Source: Rubrivivax sp. (GTDB lineage Bacteria; Pseudomonadota; Gammaproteobacteria; Burkholderiales; Burkholderiaceae_C). Taken from it: a DNA stretch of 37,529 nt. The stretch lies in assembly GCA_024641965.1 (NCBI GenBank), contig JAHECC010000002.1, forward strand, positions 42,375 through 79,903. The letters are read 5' to 3'. This document shows positions 1-10,526 of the stretch, piece after piece (position 1 is the first letter of the stretch; the number at the start of each line of letters is the position of its first letter). Both the position numbers and the translations under genes were made by a program. The notes under the pieces were generated by a model. It did no database searches, was not told the origin of the DNA, and saw nothing but the letters and a program-made list of their open reading frames with translations.

Positions 1-942
1 TTCCCCGCACCCATCTATGCCAAATGGGCGCATGCCTACAACAAGGCCACCGGCGCGCGCATCAACTACCAGTCGGTGGGCTCGGGCGCTGGCATCAAGC
101 AGATCACGGCCAAGACGGTCGATTTCGGCGCTTCGGACATGCCACTGACCGACGAGGCGTTGGCCAAGGACGGCATGGTGCAGTTCCCGACCGTGATCGG
201 TGGGGTGGTGCCGGTGCTCAACATCAAGGGCATCGCCCCAGGGCAGGTGCGCATGACCGGCACCGTGTTGGGCGACATCTATCTCGGCAAGGTCACCAGG
301 TGGAACGACCCTGCGCTGACCGCGCTGAACCCGGGCGTGCCGCTGCCCGACGCTGCGATCGCACCGGTGCGCCGCGCCGACGGCTCGGGCACGAGCTTCC
401 TGTTCACGAACTACCTGTCGAAGGTCAATGGCGAGTGGAAATCCAAGGTCGGCGAGGGCACGGCCGTCAACTGGCCCACCGGTGCGGGGGGCAAGGGAAA
501 CGAGGGTGTGTCGGCCTTCGTGCAGCGCCTGCCCAACTCGATCGGTTATGTCGAGTACGCCTACGCCAAGCAGAACAAGATGAGCTACGTCCTGTTGCAG
601 AACAAGGACGGCAACTTCGTCAAGCCTGACGACGACGCCTTCAAGGCCGCTGCAGCCGGCGCGGAATGGCAGAAGAGCTTCTATCAGGTGCTGACTGACC
701 AGAAGGGCAAGGACAGCTGGCCGATCACGGGGGCCACGTTCATCCTGATGCACAAGGCACAGGCCAACGTGGCGGCAGCCAGCAATTCGCTGAAGTTCTT
801 CGATTGGGCCTACGTCAACGGCGACAAGTTGGCCGACGAACTCGACTACGTGCCGCTGCCGGGCTCAGTCAAGGATTTGGTGCGCAAGCTGTGGTCGGAC
901 AGCATCAAGGATGCTGGCGGCAAGGCTGTCGCCGACAAGTGA
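1..942 (+). CDS. pstS: Phosphate ABC transporter, periplasmic phosphate-binding protein PstS (5' end missing)
   Basis: The reading frame is open from base 1 to the TGA at 940-942, giving 313 residues. The signal peptide and first part of the mature protein lie outside the window. PstS binds inorganic phosphate in the periplasm and delivers it to the PstCA channel. Family hallmarks visible are VGSGAGIKQI near residue 25, GASDMPL shortly after, and the ADGSGTSFLF loop near residue 127, which supply Ser/Asp/Arg/Thr ligands for phosphate in this family. It heads a pstSCAB-phoUBR cluster, with 72 bp before pstC. Any Pho box controlling the cluster would lie upstream and cannot be seen. Identity is very secure from motifs and context. 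Confidence 0.97.
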   Translation, partial: FPAPIYAKWAHAYNKATGARINYQSVGSGAGIKQITAKTVDFGASDMPLTDEALAKDGMVQFPTVIGGVVPVLNIKGIAPGQVRMTGTVLGDIYLGKVTRWNDPALTALNPGVPLPDAAIAPVRRADGSGTSFLFTNYLSKVNGEWKSKVGEGTAVNWPTGAGGKGNEGVSAFVQRLPNSIGYVEYAYAKQNKMSYVLLQNKDGNFVKPDDDAFKAAAAGAEWQKSFYQVLTDQKGKDSWPITGATFILMHKAQANVAAASNSLKFFDWAYVNGDKLADELDYVPLPGSVKDLVRKLWSDSIKDAGGKAVADK

Positions 943-1014
943 GCGGAACCCGGGTGCGCGCAGCGCCCATTTCCTTCGATCGTCGACTCTTCGATACGTC
1001 CAGCGGAGGCTTAT

Positions 1015-2037
1015 GTGGCCGCTACACTTCCTGCCACCCCCTTCGAACCCGCCAAGAAGATGGAGCGATCGACCCCTCAAGGCCGGCCGCCCGAGCGTCG
1101 CCGTGTCGCGCCTTGGGCCGACAAGTTGTTTTCGCTGCTCACCCACGGGGCTGCCTGGCTGACCTTGTCGCTCTTGGCGGCGATCATCATTTCGCTGTTC
1201 GTCGGCGCGGCGCCGGCGATCAAGGAATTCGGCCTCGGCTTCCTGTGGTCCACCGAATGGGATCCGGTGCAGGAGAAGTTCGGCGGCCTGGTGATGATCT
1301 ACGGTACGCTGATGACCTCGTTCATTGCGTTGCTGATCGCGGTGCCGGTGAGTTTCGGCATCGCGTTGTTCCTGACCGAACTTTCGCCCGGCTGGCTGAA
1401 GCGACCGCTGGGCATCGCCATCGAACTGCTCGCTGCGGTGCCGTCCATCGTCTACGGCATGTGGGGCCTGCTGGTCTTCGGCCCGGTGCTGGCCACCTAC
1501 GTGCAGGCCCCGCTGCAGTCGCTGTTCGACGGCATCCCCTACCTGGGTGCCCTGGTGTCCGGGCCGCCGGTGGGCATTGGCATCCTGTCGGCCGGCATCA
1601 TCCTGGCGATCATGATCATTCCCTTCATCGCCGCGGTGATGCGCGATGTCTTCGACGTCACGCCCCCGATGCTCAAGGAGTCGGCCTACGCGCTGGGCTC
1701 GACCACCTGGGAAGTGGTGTCCGGGGTCGTGCTGCCCTACACCAAGACCGGCGTGGTCGGCGGCATCATGCTCGGCCTGGGCCGCGCGCTGGGTGAGACG
1801 ATGGCCGTGACCTTTGTCATCGGCAACTTCAACCAGCTCGATTCGTTGTCGTTGTTCCAGGCCGCGAACAGCATCACCTCGGCGCTTGCAAATGAGTTTG
1901 CCGAAGCCGGCGCGGGCCTGCACCAGGCCTCTCTGATCTACCTCGGGCTGGTGCTGTTCTTCATCACCTTCGTGGTGCTGGCCTTGTCGAAACTGCTGCT
2001 GTCGCGGCTGAAGCGCAACGAAGGGACGCGCACATGA
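1015..2037 (+). CDS. pstC: Phosphate ABC transporter permease PstC
   Basis: Inner-membrane permease that pairs with PstA to form the phosphate channel. The 340-residue product has a polar N-terminus of about 40 residues, then several hydrophobic spans beginning near residue 45 ([17 protein letters not shown]). The cytoplasmic coupling loop near residues 225-265 ([12 protein letters not shown], then [12 protein letters not shown]) is typical of PstC. I chose the GTG at 1015 because GGAGG lies 5 nt upstream (1005-1009). An ATG at 1013 is in another frame, and an in-frame ATG at 1060 is a possible shorter start. The stop overlaps the pstA start as ATGA, implying translational coupling. Confidence 0.95.
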   Translation: MAATLPATPFEPAKKMERSTPQGRPPERRRVAPWADKLFSLLTHGAAWLTLSLLAAIIISLFVGAAPAIKEFGLGFLWSTEWDPVQEKFGGLVMIYGTLMTSFIALLIAVPVSFGIALFLTELSPGWLKRPLGIAIELLAAVPSIVYGMWGLLVFGPVLATYVQAPLQSLFDGIPYLGALVSGPPVGIGILSAGIILAIMIIPFIAAVMRDVFDVTPPMLKESAYALGSTTWEVVSGVVLPYTKTGVVGGIMLGLGRALGETMAVTFVIGNFNQLDSLSLFQAANSITSALANEFAEAGAGLHQASLIYLGLVLFFITFVVLALSKLLLSRLKRNEGTRT

Positions 2038-2927
2038 GCACCGTTGTACCTGCGTCGCGCTCGGCGGCCGACAGCCTGACGGCCGGCAAGCTGGCCAAAC
2101 ATCGCGGGCGCAAACGCTTCAATGTGATCGCGTTGACGCTGTCGCTGATGGCCATGGGATTCGGGCTGTTCTGGCTGGGCTGGATTCTGTTCGAGACCAT
2201 CCGCCTGGGAATCGGCGGCCTGGCGCTGTCGGTCTTCACCGAAATGACGCCGCCACCAATGTCCGACAGCGGCGGCCTGGCGAACGCGATCTTCGGCTCG
2301 ATGGTGATGGTCTCGCTGGCCACGGCGCTGGGCACGCCGATCGGCATCCTGGCCGGCATCTACTTGGGCGAATACGGCCAGAAGACATGGCTCGGCAGCG
2401 CCGTGCGCTTCATCAACGACATCCTGCTGTCGGCACCTTCGATCGTCATCGGCCTGTTCATCTATGCCGTCGTCGTAGCGCCACTGCGCGGATTCTCCGG
2501 CTTCGCCGGCGTCCTGGCACTGGCGCTGATCGTCATCCCGGTGGTCATCCGTACCACCGAGAACATGCTCAGCCTGATCCCGAACGCGCTGCGCGAGGCG
2601 GCCTACGCACTGGGCACGCCGAAGTGGAAGGTGATCTATTCGGTCACGCTGAAGGCGGCGCGTGCCGGCGTCGTCACCGGCATCCTGCTGGCGCTGGCGC
2701 GCATTGCCGGCGAGACCGCGCCACTGTTGTTCACTGCGCTGTCCAACCAGTTCTGGACCAGCGACCTGACACAGCCGATGGCCAGCCTGCCGGTGACCAT
2801 CTTCAAGTTCGCGATGAGCCCCTACGAGAACTGGCAGAAGCTGGCCTGGGCGGGGGTATTCCTGATCACGCTGGGCGTGCTGATGCTGAACATCCTGGCG
2901 CGCGTGCTCTTCAAGAACAAGCACTGA
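2034..2927 (+). CDS. pstA: Phosphate ABC transporter permease PstA
   Basis: Second inner-membrane permease of the Pst transporter, 297 residues, close to the usual family length. The N-terminal 35 residues are basic and polar, followed by hydrophobic spans (first near residues 38-60). The coupling-loop motif [17 protein letters not shown] near residue 191 and the following [14 protein letters not shown] mark it as PstA. The start ATG overlaps the pstC stop by 4 nt (ATGA). The gene ends 17 bp before pstB. The order C-A-B is the standard one. Confidence 0.96.
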   Translation: MSTVVPASRSAADSLTAGKLAKHRGRKRFNVIALTLSLMAMGFGLFWLGWILFETIRLGIGGLALSVFTEMTPPPMSDSGGLANAIFGSMVMVSLATALGTPIGILAGIYLGEYGQKTWLGSAVRFINDILLSAPSIVIGLFIYAVVVAPLRGFSGFAGVLALALIVIPVVIRTTENMLSLIPNALREAAYALGTPKWKVIYSVTLKAARAGVVTGILLALARIAGETAPLLFTALSNQFWTSDLTQPMASLPVTIFKFAMSPYENWQKLAWAGVFLITLGVLMLNILARVLFKNKH

Positions 2928-2944
2928 ACAAGGGGTCCCAAGCC

Positions 2945-3730
2945 ATGGACGTCAAGGTCGAACTGCCGGCGAGCGAGAGGGTCAAGCTCGCGGTGCGCAA
3001 CCTCAATTTCTACTACGGCAGCTTCCAGGCGCTGAAGAACATCACCCTCGATATTCCGGAGCGCAAGGTCACTGCCTTCATCGGGCCTTCGGGTTGCGGC
3101 AAGAGCACACTGCTGCGCACCTTCAACCGCATGTTCGAGTTGTACCCCGACCAGCGGGCCGAGGGCGAGATCAACCTCGACGGCCAGAACATCCTGACCA
3201 GCAAGGACGACGTGACCCTGATCCGCGCCAAGGTCGGCATGGTCTTCCAGAAGCCCACGCCTTTCCCTATGTCGATCTACGACAACATCGCCTTCGGCGT
3301 GCGCCTGTTCGAGACGCTGCCGCGCGGCGAGATGGACGAACGTGTCGAATGGGCGCTGAAGAAGGCCGCGCTGTGGAACGAGGTCAAGGACAAGCTCGCG
3401 CAGAGCGGAGCGGGCCTGTCGGGCGGGCAGCAGCAGCGGCTGTGCATCGCACGCGGCATCGCCATCAAGCCCGAGGTGCTGCTGCTCGACGAGCCTTGCT
3501 CGGCGCTGGACCCGATCTCCACCGGCAAGATCGAGGAACTGATCCACGAACTGAAGAGCGACTACACGGTGGCCATCGTCACGCACAACATGCAGCAGGC
3601 GGCGCGTTGCTCGGACTACACCGCCTACATGTACCTGGGCGATCTGGTGGAGTTCGGGCCGACGAACGAGTTGTTCATGAGCCCGAAGAAGAAGGACACT
3701 GAGGACTACATCACCGGCCGTTTCGGCTGA
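2945..3730 (+). CDS. pstB: Phosphate ABC transporter ATPase PstB
   Basis: Cytoplasmic ATPase that powers phosphate import through PstCA. The product has 261 residues, a normal PstB length. Walker [10 protein letters not shown] is at residues 47-55, the Q-loop is at [18 protein letters not shown], the ABC signature is LSGGQQQRL and Walker B is [12 protein letters not shown], with the switch histidine in VTHNMQQA. The frame is open far upstream inside pstA, but the ATG at 2945 has an AAGGGG ribosome-binding site at about 2930-2935 and begins at the expected N-terminus. PhoU follows after 10 bp. Confidence 0.97.
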   Translation: MDVKVELPASERVKLAVRNLNFYYGSFQALKNITLDIPERKVTAFIGPSGCGKSTLLRTFNRMFELYPDQRAEGEINLDGQNILTSKDDVTLIRAKVGMVFQKPTPFPMSIYDNIAFGVRLFETLPRGEMDERVEWALKKAALWNEVKDKLAQSGAGLSGGQQQRLCIARGIAIKPEVLLLDEPCSALDPISTGKIEELIHELKSDYTVAIVTHNMQQAARCSDYTAYMYLGDLVEFGPTNELFMSPKKKDTEDYITGRFG

Positions 3731-3740
3731 AGGGCGTGCC

Positions 3741-4448
3741 ATGACTGACAAGCATCTTTCATCCCAGTTCGACGCCGAACTCAGCGCGATCTCCACGCGT
3801 GTTCTGGAGATGGGCGGCCTGGTGGAATCGCAGGTCGGCCAGGCGGTGTATGCATTGACGCACCTGAGCCACGAGACGGCGGCGCAGGTACTGGTGGCCG
3901 AAGAGCGGGTGAATGCGTCGGAAGTCGAGATCGACAACGAGCTGTGGATCATCATCGCCAGGCGCCAGCCGACCGCGCGCGACCTGCGTTTGCTGATCGC
4001 CATCTCCAAGGCGATTGCAAACCTCGAGCGTGCCGGCGACGAAGCGGCCCGCATCGCGCGCACGGTGCAGCGCCTCATCGATACCGGCGTGTCGACCCGC
4101 CTGCGTCTTCCGCTGGGGGATCTCGCCCATGAATCCAACCTGGCCGTGGCGCAATTGCGCAAGGCGCTCGATGCCTTTGCGCGGCTGGATGTGGAAAAGG
4201 CGCTCGAGGTGCTGAAGTCGGACGACCAGATCGACCAGGAGTTTGAAGGCCTGATCCGCAAGCTGGTGACCTACATGATGGAAGACCCGCGCACGATTTC
4301 GGCCAGCATCGACCTGGTGTTCGTGGCCAAGGCCATCGAACGGGTAGGGGACCATGCCAAGAACCTGGCCGAGGCGGTGATCTACGTGGTCAAGGGCACC
4401 GACGTGCGTCACTACAGCATCGACTCGGTCGAGTCCAAGCTGAGGTAG
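3741..4448 (+). CDS. phoU: Phosphate transport system regulator PhoU
   Basis: PhoU links the Pst transporter to the PhoR kinase and keeps the Pho regulon off when phosphate is plentiful. The 235-residue product is the usual length and has the two-repeat, all-helical pattern of the family. The first repeat is seen in FDAELSAISTRVLEMGGLVESQV and RDLRLLIAISKAIANLERAGDEA; the second in ASIDLVFVAKAIERVGDHAKNLAEAV. The E(R)xGDxA signature occurs once in each half (metal-binding in solved PhoU structures). It begins 10 bp after pstB, with AGGG upstream, and ends 8 bp before phoB. Confidence 0.96.
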   Translation: MTDKHLSSQFDAELSAISTRVLEMGGLVESQVGQAVYALTHLSHETAAQVLVAEERVNASEVEIDNELWIIIARRQPTARDLRLLIAISKAIANLERAGDEAARIARTVQRLIDTGVSTRLRLPLGDLAHESNLAVAQLRKALDAFARLDVEKALEVLKSDDQIDQEFEGLIRKLVTYMMEDPRTISASIDLVFVAKAIERVGDHAKNLAEAVIYVVKGTDVRHYSIDSVESKLR

Positions 4449-4456
4449 GCAGGACG

Positions 4457-5170
4457 GTGGGACGCATCCTCGTCGTCGAAGACGAATCGGCCATTGCCGA
4501 ACTGGTGGCGATCAACCTTCGCCATGCCGGCCATGAGGTGACCGTGGCCAGCGATGCGGCCCAGGCGCAGCTCGAGGTGGACGCCGTATTGCCCGACCTT
4601 GTCGTGCTGGACTGGATGTTGCCCGGGCAATCCGGCCTCGCGCTGGCGCGGCAGTGGCGCGCCACGGCCCGCACCAAGACCATGCCGGTGATCATGCTCA
4701 CCGCGCGGTCCGAGGAGTCCGACATGATCGCCGGGTTGGATGCGGGTGCAGACGACTATGTGGCCAAGCCCTTTTCCACCCAGGAACTGATGGCCCGCAT
4801 CCGTGCCGTGCTTCGCCGCAAGGCTCCCGAGTCGCTGGACACGCCGGTAGAGTTGGGCGAGTTGCATCTGGATCCGGCGACTCGGCGCGTGACCAGGCGC
4901 ATCGGCGAGGTGCACCACGAAATGCGCATCGGTCCCACCGAGTTCCGTCTGCTGCATTTTCTGATGACGCACCCGGAGCGGGTACACAGCAGGGCTCAGC
5001 TTCTGGACCGCGTGTGGGGCGACCATGTGTTCATCGAGGAGCGGACCGTCGATGTCCACGTCAAGCGGCTGCGCGACGCGCTGGCCGCGGTGCACTGCGC
5101 CCATCTTGTGCAAACCGTGCGTGGGGCGGGTTATCGCATCACCGACAAGGCCGGCGTTGTGTCGGCCTGA
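4457..5170 (+). CDS. phoB: Phosphate regulon response regulator PhoB
   Basis: OmpR-family response regulator that activates phosphate-starvation genes when phosphorylated by PhoR. Of 237 residues, the receiver domain covers about 1-120, with acidic residues VVEDE at 7-11, phosphoacceptor Asp52 in VVLDWMLPG, Thr82 and Lys104 (YVAKPFS). The C-terminal winged helix is at about 135-232 (FRLLHFLMTHPERVHSRAQL, then RTVDVHVKRLRDAL and the GAGYRI wing). The GTG start at 4457 sits just after AGGTAGGCAGGA and gives the expected N-terminus GRILVVED. No Pho box is evident directly upstream, so it is probably transcribed with the pst genes. Confidence 0.95.
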   Translation: MGRILVVEDESAIAELVAINLRHAGHEVTVASDAAQAQLEVDAVLPDLVVLDWMLPGQSGLALARQWRATARTKTMPVIMLTARSEESDMIAGLDAGADDYVAKPFSTQELMARIRAVLRRKAPESLDTPVELGELHLDPATRRVTRRIGEVHHEMRIGPTEFRLLHFLMTHPERVHSRAQLLDRVWGDHVFIEERTVDVHVKRLRDALAAVHCAHLVQTVRGAGYRITDKAGVVSA

Positions 5171-5185
5171 TTAGGGGGCCCGCCC

Positions 5186-6535
5186 GTGAGCAGCAAGTTG
5201 GCGCGCTTTGCGACGGTGGGCGGCGTCGGGTCGTGCTGCGTGGGCGTCGGCTGGTTGATGGCCTTCGCCAGCGGCCAGCCCCTGGCCGGCTGGCTGTGCG
5301 CCGCAGCGTTGGGCATGGGTGCGCTGTACCTCGATCAGTCGTTGAAGGCGGCCAGTCTGCTCGACTGGCTGCGCAACGATGCCGATGGCACCGCGCCGCG
5401 GGTTGTTGGCATCTGGGCGGATATCGCCCATCAGGTCGATCGTGCGCTGCGCCGCCGCGAGCGCCACACCTTTGCCGAACAACAGCGCTTGACGGAATTC
5501 CTGACGGCGGTCGAGGCCTCACCCATCGGCGTGCTGATGCTCGACGCCAACCAGCAGATCACCTGGTGCAGCCGCGTCGCGGCCGATCACCTGGGCCTGG
5601 ACCCGAAGCGCGACCTGGGGCAGCCGGTGACGAACCTGGTGCGCGCCCCGGCTTTCGTCGAGCACATGGCGTCGGCGCCATCGAGTGAGCCGGTGAGCTT
5701 TCCAGGTTTCAATGGCTCTCGGTTGTCCGCGCTGGTGCAGAGCTACGGTGAGGGCTTGAAGCTCGTGCTGACGCAGGACATCACCGAGCATGAACGCGCG
5801 GAACTGATGCGTCGCAGTTTCGTCGCCAATGTCTCGCACGAGATTCGCACACCGCTCACGGTGCTTGCGGGTTTTGTCGAGACCATGAGCCAGTTGCCGC
5901 TGAGCGAGACCGAACGAAAGCGTGTGTTGACGCTGATGACGGCCCAGGCGCAGCGCATGCAGACGCTGGTGGCCGACCTGCTGACCTTGGCGCAACTCGA
6001 AGGCAGCCCGCGTCCTGCCGCGGACCGCTGGTTGCGTGTGAGCGACCTGATGCAGCGTGCCAAGGCGGACGCGGTGTCGCTGTCCGCAGGCCGTCATGCG
6101 CTGCGCTTTGCCGGCGGCGAGGACGCGCAGATTGCAGGCGACGAGACCGAACTGCACAGTGCCTTGGGCAATCTGGTCGTCAATGCGGTGCGCTATACAG
6201 CTTCGGGTGGAGAAGTCGAAGTGCGCTGGACGTGGATGGCGGATGGCTGGGGCGTCTTCCAGGTGCGCGATACCGGCATCGGCATCGAACGCGAACACCT
6301 GCCCCGATTGACCGAGCGCTTCTATCGGGTCGATGGAAGCCGGTCGCGCGAGACGGGCGGCACCGGACTCGGTTTGTCGATCGTCAAGCATGTTCTGCAA
6401 CGTCACGGCGGCGAGATCGATGTGCAGAGCGAGCCTGGCAAGGGCTCCTGCTTCCGTCTGCTGCTGCCGCCATCACGCGTTCGGCGTGTTTCACCCAGCA
6501 CCAGCGGTGAGGCGCAACCCGTGATCGACCGCTGA
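5186..6535 (+). CDS. phoR: Phosphate regulon sensor histidine kinase PhoR
   Basis: Membrane sensor kinase partner of PhoB, 449 residues. Two short hydrophobic spans lie at about residues 10-50 with almost no periplasmic loop, as in PhoR, which senses the Pst/PhoU state rather than an external ligand. A PAS-like region covers about 105-200. The dimerisation and phosphoacceptor helix contains His218 (ANVSHEIRTPLT). The ATPase domain has N-box NLVVNAVRYT, G1 DTGIGI and G2 GTGLGLSIVKH. The GTG start has AGGGGG about 8 nt upstream, 15 bp after phoB. It is convergent with the next gene, with only 10 bp between, and no clear terminator is visible. Confidence 0.94.
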   Translation: MSSKLARFATVGGVGSCCVGVGWLMAFASGQPLAGWLCAAALGMGALYLDQSLKAASLLDWLRNDADGTAPRVVGIWADIAHQVDRALRRRERHTFAEQQRLTEFLTAVEASPIGVLMLDANQQITWCSRVAADHLGLDPKRDLGQPVTNLVRAPAFVEHMASAPSSEPVSFPGFNGSRLSALVQSYGEGLKLVLTQDITEHERAELMRRSFVANVSHEIRTPLTVLAGFVETMSQLPLSETERKRVLTLMTAQAQRMQTLVADLLTLAQLEGSPRPAADRWLRVSDLMQRAKADAVSLSAGRHALRFAGGEDAQIAGDETELHSALGNLVVNAVRYTASGGEVEVRWTWMADGWGVFQVRDTGIGIEREHLPRLTERFYRVDGSRSRETGGTGLGLSIVKHVLQRHGGEIDVQSEPGKGSCFRLLLPPSRVRRVSPSTSGEAQPVIDR

Positions 6536-6545
6536 CGCGCCGGCT

Positions 6546-8210
6546 TCATGGCGTTGCCATGCGGCGATAGATCGTGTTCTGATTGCTTCGGCTGGTCGGG
6601 CGGCGCTCGCTGGCCACGGCCACCCAACCCTGCGGCACGATGTTTTGTGCGGCGATGGCTTCCTCGCGCAGCAGATACCGGCAAGCGGTGGTCTCGACAT
6701 CGTTGCTGGCGTCGACCCGATAGGGTCCGAAATATTCGAGCGCAGCGATGGTCGGCAGGGCTTGGTCCGGTGCCGCGATGCACTCGCCTGAGGGCACGTG
6801 CCGGGCGATGCGTTCAGCCAGCGTCCGGTTGCTGCGCGCGTAGTCGACGATCGGCAGGCCCAGCGTCATCAGCAGCAGCCAGCACAGCGCGACCCCGCTC
6901 GCGGGCAGCACCAGGCTCTTCCACAAGGCGTCGCGATGGCGCCCGGTGCGCCAGCGCAGCAGCCAGAACCAGCAGGCCGTGGCCACCAGCGCCGCCAGCA
7001 ATGCCGGCCACGAGAAGAGCGGCTCGAAACCGGGTGCCAGACGCTGGATGTTGGCCGCGGGCTTGGCTGGTACACCCAGTTGAACCGACAGATAGATGAC
7101 CCACAGCGCACCGGCACACACCGTGAACAGGATCATCGAAAACCAGTCGATGGCCGCCGTGGTGCTGCGGTGCAGCGTGGGCAAGGCAAAAGCCGCCAGC
7201 ACGGCCAGGCCGGGCAGGCCGAGCAGCAATGCCCGATCGGACGACCCCATGCTGAAGCTGGCGAGCAAGGCGACGACCACGCTCAGCAGCGGCACCGAAA
7301 CATGGCGGTGTTGCAGGTAGTTGCGCCAACGCCAAAGCGTCCACAGCGCCAACAACCAGGCGGGCCACATGAACCACAACCACAGGCGGCCGACCTGCAA
7401 CAGTTGAGGCAGGTCCGGTCGGACGTCGACTCGCCAGGCCCAGGCACCCAGCCACCAGGCCAGTGCCGCTCCGGCTGCCGTGGCTCCAAGCAACCATGGG
7501 GCGTGCGAGCGCACGCTCGGGTAGCTCGAACGCGCACAGACCAATGCACCGGCCAGGCCCACGGTCAGCGCCATGGCCGGTGCGTTGCTGCCCGACACCA
7601 CGACCAGCGCCACGATGGCCGCCGCGCGCACCTGCCAGCCTCGATAGGGCGCCGCCGCCAGGGCCCACATGAACAGGCTGATACCGAACAACTGCGCGAG
7701 TTCCGGCGTGGTCTCGTGCCCCAGTTGCAGCAATCCCAGGCAGGCGATCAGTGCCAGCACCGCGGCATCGGCAATGGCGCGCGCATAGTCCAGGGTCCCG
7801 GCCTCGCCGCCAAATGCGAAGGCGACGGGTTGGGCAGCTTCGGTGCGCGCCAGCTGAAAGGCGCTGTACCAGGTCAGGGCGAGCACCAGCGTCAACAGCG
7901 CAGCTGACGGGATGCGAGCAGCCAGCGACGGGTCCAGCCAGGGCGACAACAAGGCGATGAAGCCGGCCCCCAACCAATGCGGCAGCAATGCGGCTTCGGC
8001 GGGAATGCCGCCGAGAGATGGTGCCAGCCAGGGGCTGCGGCCTTCGGCCAGGCTGAGCATGTAGCCGAAGGCGGTAATGTCGGCGTTGCGCCAGGGATCA
8101 CGTCCGAAGATGCCGGGAAGCACGTACGCGGCACACAGCAGCAGCAGCGCCAGACGCGGCAAGGGCCGCGCCGCACGCTGCGTCACCAGAGCAGGGTTGG
8201 GCGTGTTCAC
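6546..8210 (-). CDS. Polytopic membrane protein, ArnT/PMT-like GT-C glycosyltransferase
   Basis: 554-residue integral membrane protein with about a dozen hydrophobic spans in its first 440 residues and a soluble C-terminal tail (about 455-554). Just after the first span the sequence IFGRDPWRNADITAFGY (residues 35-50, with Asp38 and Asp44) matches the first periplasmic loop of ArnT-like GT-C glycosyltransferases, which move a sugar from a polyprenyl-phosphate carrier to lipid A or protein. Donor and acceptor cannot be inferred. The start is a GTG at 8208-8210 with no strong ribosome-binding site, so a later start is possible. It lies downstream of the rpmE2 terminator, so it likely has its own promoter or depends on read-through. 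The function is a family-level inference. Confidence 0.7.
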   Translation of the reverse strand: MNTPNPALVTQRAARPLPRLALLLLCAAYVLPGIFGRDPWRNADITAFGYMLSLAEGRSPWLAPSLGGIPAEAALLPHWLGAGFIALLSPWLDPSLAARIPSAALLTLVLALTWYSAFQLARTEAAQPVAFAFGGEAGTLDYARAIADAAVLALIACLGLLQLGHETTPELAQLFGISLFMWALAAAPYRGWQVRAAAIVALVVVSGSNAPAMALTVGLAGALVCARSSYPSVRSHAPWLLGATAAGAALAWWLGAWAWRVDVRPDLPQLLQVGRLWLWFMWPAWLLALWTLWRWRNYLQHRHVSVPLLSVVVALLASFSMGSSDRALLLGLPGLAVLAAFALPTLHRSTTAAIDWFSMILFTVCAGALWVIYLSVQLGVPAKPAANIQRLAPGFEPLFSWPALLAALVATACWFWLLRWRTGRHRDALWKSLVLPASGVALCWLLLMTLGLPIVDYARSNRTLAERIARHVPSGECIAAPDQALPTIAALEYFGPYRVDASNDVETTACRYLLREEAIAAQNIVPQGWVAVASERRPTSRSNQNTIYRRMATP

Positions 8211-8264
8211 CTGGGAATCATGCCCGAGTGGCGTTCACCGCCGGTCGCATGCTGGCGTGGCTGC

Positions 8265-8293
8265 AACAAAAAAGGCAGCCGTGGCTGCCTTTT
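8265..8293 (-). terminator. Intrinsic terminator downstream of rpmE2
   Basis: A perfect 10-bp stem, AAAAGGCAGC at 8270-8279 against GCTGCCTTTT at 8284-8293, with a 4-nt loop. Read on the minus strand it is followed by a run of six T (bases 8272 down to about 8267). It begins 18 nt after the rpmE2 stop codon, so it should end the rpmE2 transcript and separate it from the membrane glycosyltransferase gene. Confidence 0.9.
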
Positions 8294-8310
8294 GATGCGC
8301 CGCGCAACGG

Positions 8311-8571
8311 TCACTTGTTCAGGCCAACACGCGCGAACTTGTTGCGGAACTTCTCGACACGCCCACCCAGGCTGTCGATGCTCTTCTGCGTGCCAGTGTA
8401 GAAGGGATGGGTCTCGCTGGTGGTTTCCAGCTTGACCAGCGGCAACTCGCGACCGTCGTCCATCTTCACGCTTTCCTTGCTGGTCACGCACGAGCGCGTG
8501 ACGAACTTGAAGCCGTTGGACAGGTCCACGAAGCACACTTCGCGATACGAGGGATGAATGCCTTCTTTCAT
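8311..8571 (-). CDS. rpmE2: 50S ribosomal protein L31, type B
   Basis: 86-residue ribosomal protein starting MKEGIHPSYREVCFVD. The N-terminal motif HPxYxxV(C)FxD and the C-terminal ETTSETHPFYTG(T)QK are characteristic of L31. The paired CxxC zinc ligands of type A L31 are missing, so this is the zinc-independent type B paralogue. The frame is open for 23 more codons upstream, but that stretch lacks L31 similarity, and the ATG at 8571 has AAAGG nearby. It lies downstream of rho on the same strand with its own -10 box and terminator, so it can be transcribed alone. Type B L31 is often made under zinc limitation; no Zur box was recognised. Confidence 0.95.
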   Translation of the reverse strand: MKEGIHPSYREVCFVDLSNGFKFVTRSCVTSKESVKMDDGRELPLVKLETTSETHPFYTGTQKSIDSLGGRVEKFRNKFARVGLNK

Positions 8572-8646
8572 GGAAAACCTTTGCGCTGGAGTTGCGGTAG
8601 CCACACTGAAAACTTCAGCGCACTTGCCAGTTGCGGACAACCCTGG

Positions 8647-8652
8647 ATTATA
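8647..8652 (-). promoter_or_regulatory. Candidate -10 box (TATAAT) for rpmE2
   Basis: A perfect TATAAT lies on the minus strand in the 99-bp gap between rho and rpmE2. It predicts transcription starting near 8640 and a 5' leader of about 70 nt. No good -35 hexamer is visible at 16-18 bp upstream, where the sequence runs into the end of rho. Confidence 0.55.
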
Positions 8653-8670
8653 AGCGAAGGACGTGCGGCT

Positions 8671-9933
<1,263 letters not shown>

Positions 9934-10103
9934 GTGTGGGTTTCCCGGCAACACGAGGCGCACCCCGCCAAGGGTCGCGCCGATTGTTCGGCATCAAGCG
10001 TTGCGACGCGGCGTCCGCGTGGATGCTGCCCGGTAAGGTAGCAACTGCAGAAAACCAAACGCTCAGGAGTCAGGCCGAACCCACGAGCCCACCGACGGTA
10101 TGC

Positions 10104-10118
10104 CCGCCATCATGGCGG
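10104..10118 (-). promoter_or_regulatory. Small hairpin in the rho 5' leader
   Basis: CCGCCA (10104-10109) and TGGCGG (10113-10118) form a 6-bp stem with a 3-nt loop; flanking CCGAC (10092-10096) and GTCGG (10122-10126) could extend it. It lies in the 263-bp gap between trxA and rho, about 170 nt before the rho start. Rho leaders in other bacteria take part in autoregulation; a role here is inference. Confidence 0.3.
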
Positions 10119-10195
10119 CTTGTCGGGGTGTGGTGGCGAATCAAACGGATCGAGCACCTCGCAACATGCTGACAGCGCTCGATCGACTGGAACTG

Positions 10196-10226
10196 ATTAT
10201 AGATGACCGTCGAGGAAGGCCGTCAA
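10196..10226 (-). promoter_or_regulatory. Candidate rho promoter overlapping the end of trxA
   Basis: On the minus strand TTGACG (10226-10221) and TATAAT (10201-10196) are separated by 19 bp. The spacing is longer than the ideal 17 bp, but both hexamers are good. The TATAAT overlaps the TAA stop codon of trxA. Transcription would start near 10189 and give rho a leader of about 255 nt. Confidence 0.4.
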
Positions 10227-10526
10227 CTGTGCCTTGGAAAGCGCTCCGACCTTCGTCGCCGCCAGTTCGCCACCCTTGAACAACATCAATGTCGGGATGC
10301 CGCGGATGCCGAACTTGGCGGGCACGTCGCGGTTCTCGTCGACGTTCAGCTTGGCAATCTGCAGGCGGCCGTCGTAGTCCTTGGAGGCTTCGTCCAGGAT
10401 CGGCGCAATGCCCTTGCAGGGACCGCACCACTCGGCCCAGAAGTCCACCAGCACGGGCTTGTCCGACTTGATGACGTCGGTGTCGAAGGACGAATCGGAA
10501 ACATGCTTGATCAGTTCGCTGCTCAT
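10197..10526 (-). CDS. trxA: Thioredoxin 1
   Basis: Small cytoplasmic disulfide reductase, 109 residues, as expected for TrxA. The active site is [10 protein letters not shown], with the cis-proline loop [12 protein letters not shown] and typical flanking segments KPVLVDFWA and [15 protein letters not shown]. The frame is open 50 codons further upstream, but the ATG at 10526 gives the standard [11 protein letters not shown] start and has GAGGG about 8 nt upstream. It is transcribed toward rho and divergently from the HDOD gene, with 189 bp between them. Confidence 0.96.
   Translation of the reverse strand: MSSELIKHVSDSSFDTDVIKSDKPVLVDFWAEWCGPCKGIAPILDEASKDYDGRLQIAKLNVDENRDVPAKFGIRGIPTLMLFKGGELAATKVGALSKAQLTAFLDGHL

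Noticed and set aside
943..1014. Pho box or internal promoter between pstS and pstC
   Set aside because: No pair of CTGTCA-type repeats was recognised; the gap looks like an ordinary operon spacer with a ribosome-binding site.
911..1162. Alternative ATG-started frame overlapping the pstC start
   Set aside because: The product is short and unlike any permease, while the GTG at 1015 gives the expected PstC N-terminus with a well-placed GGAGG.
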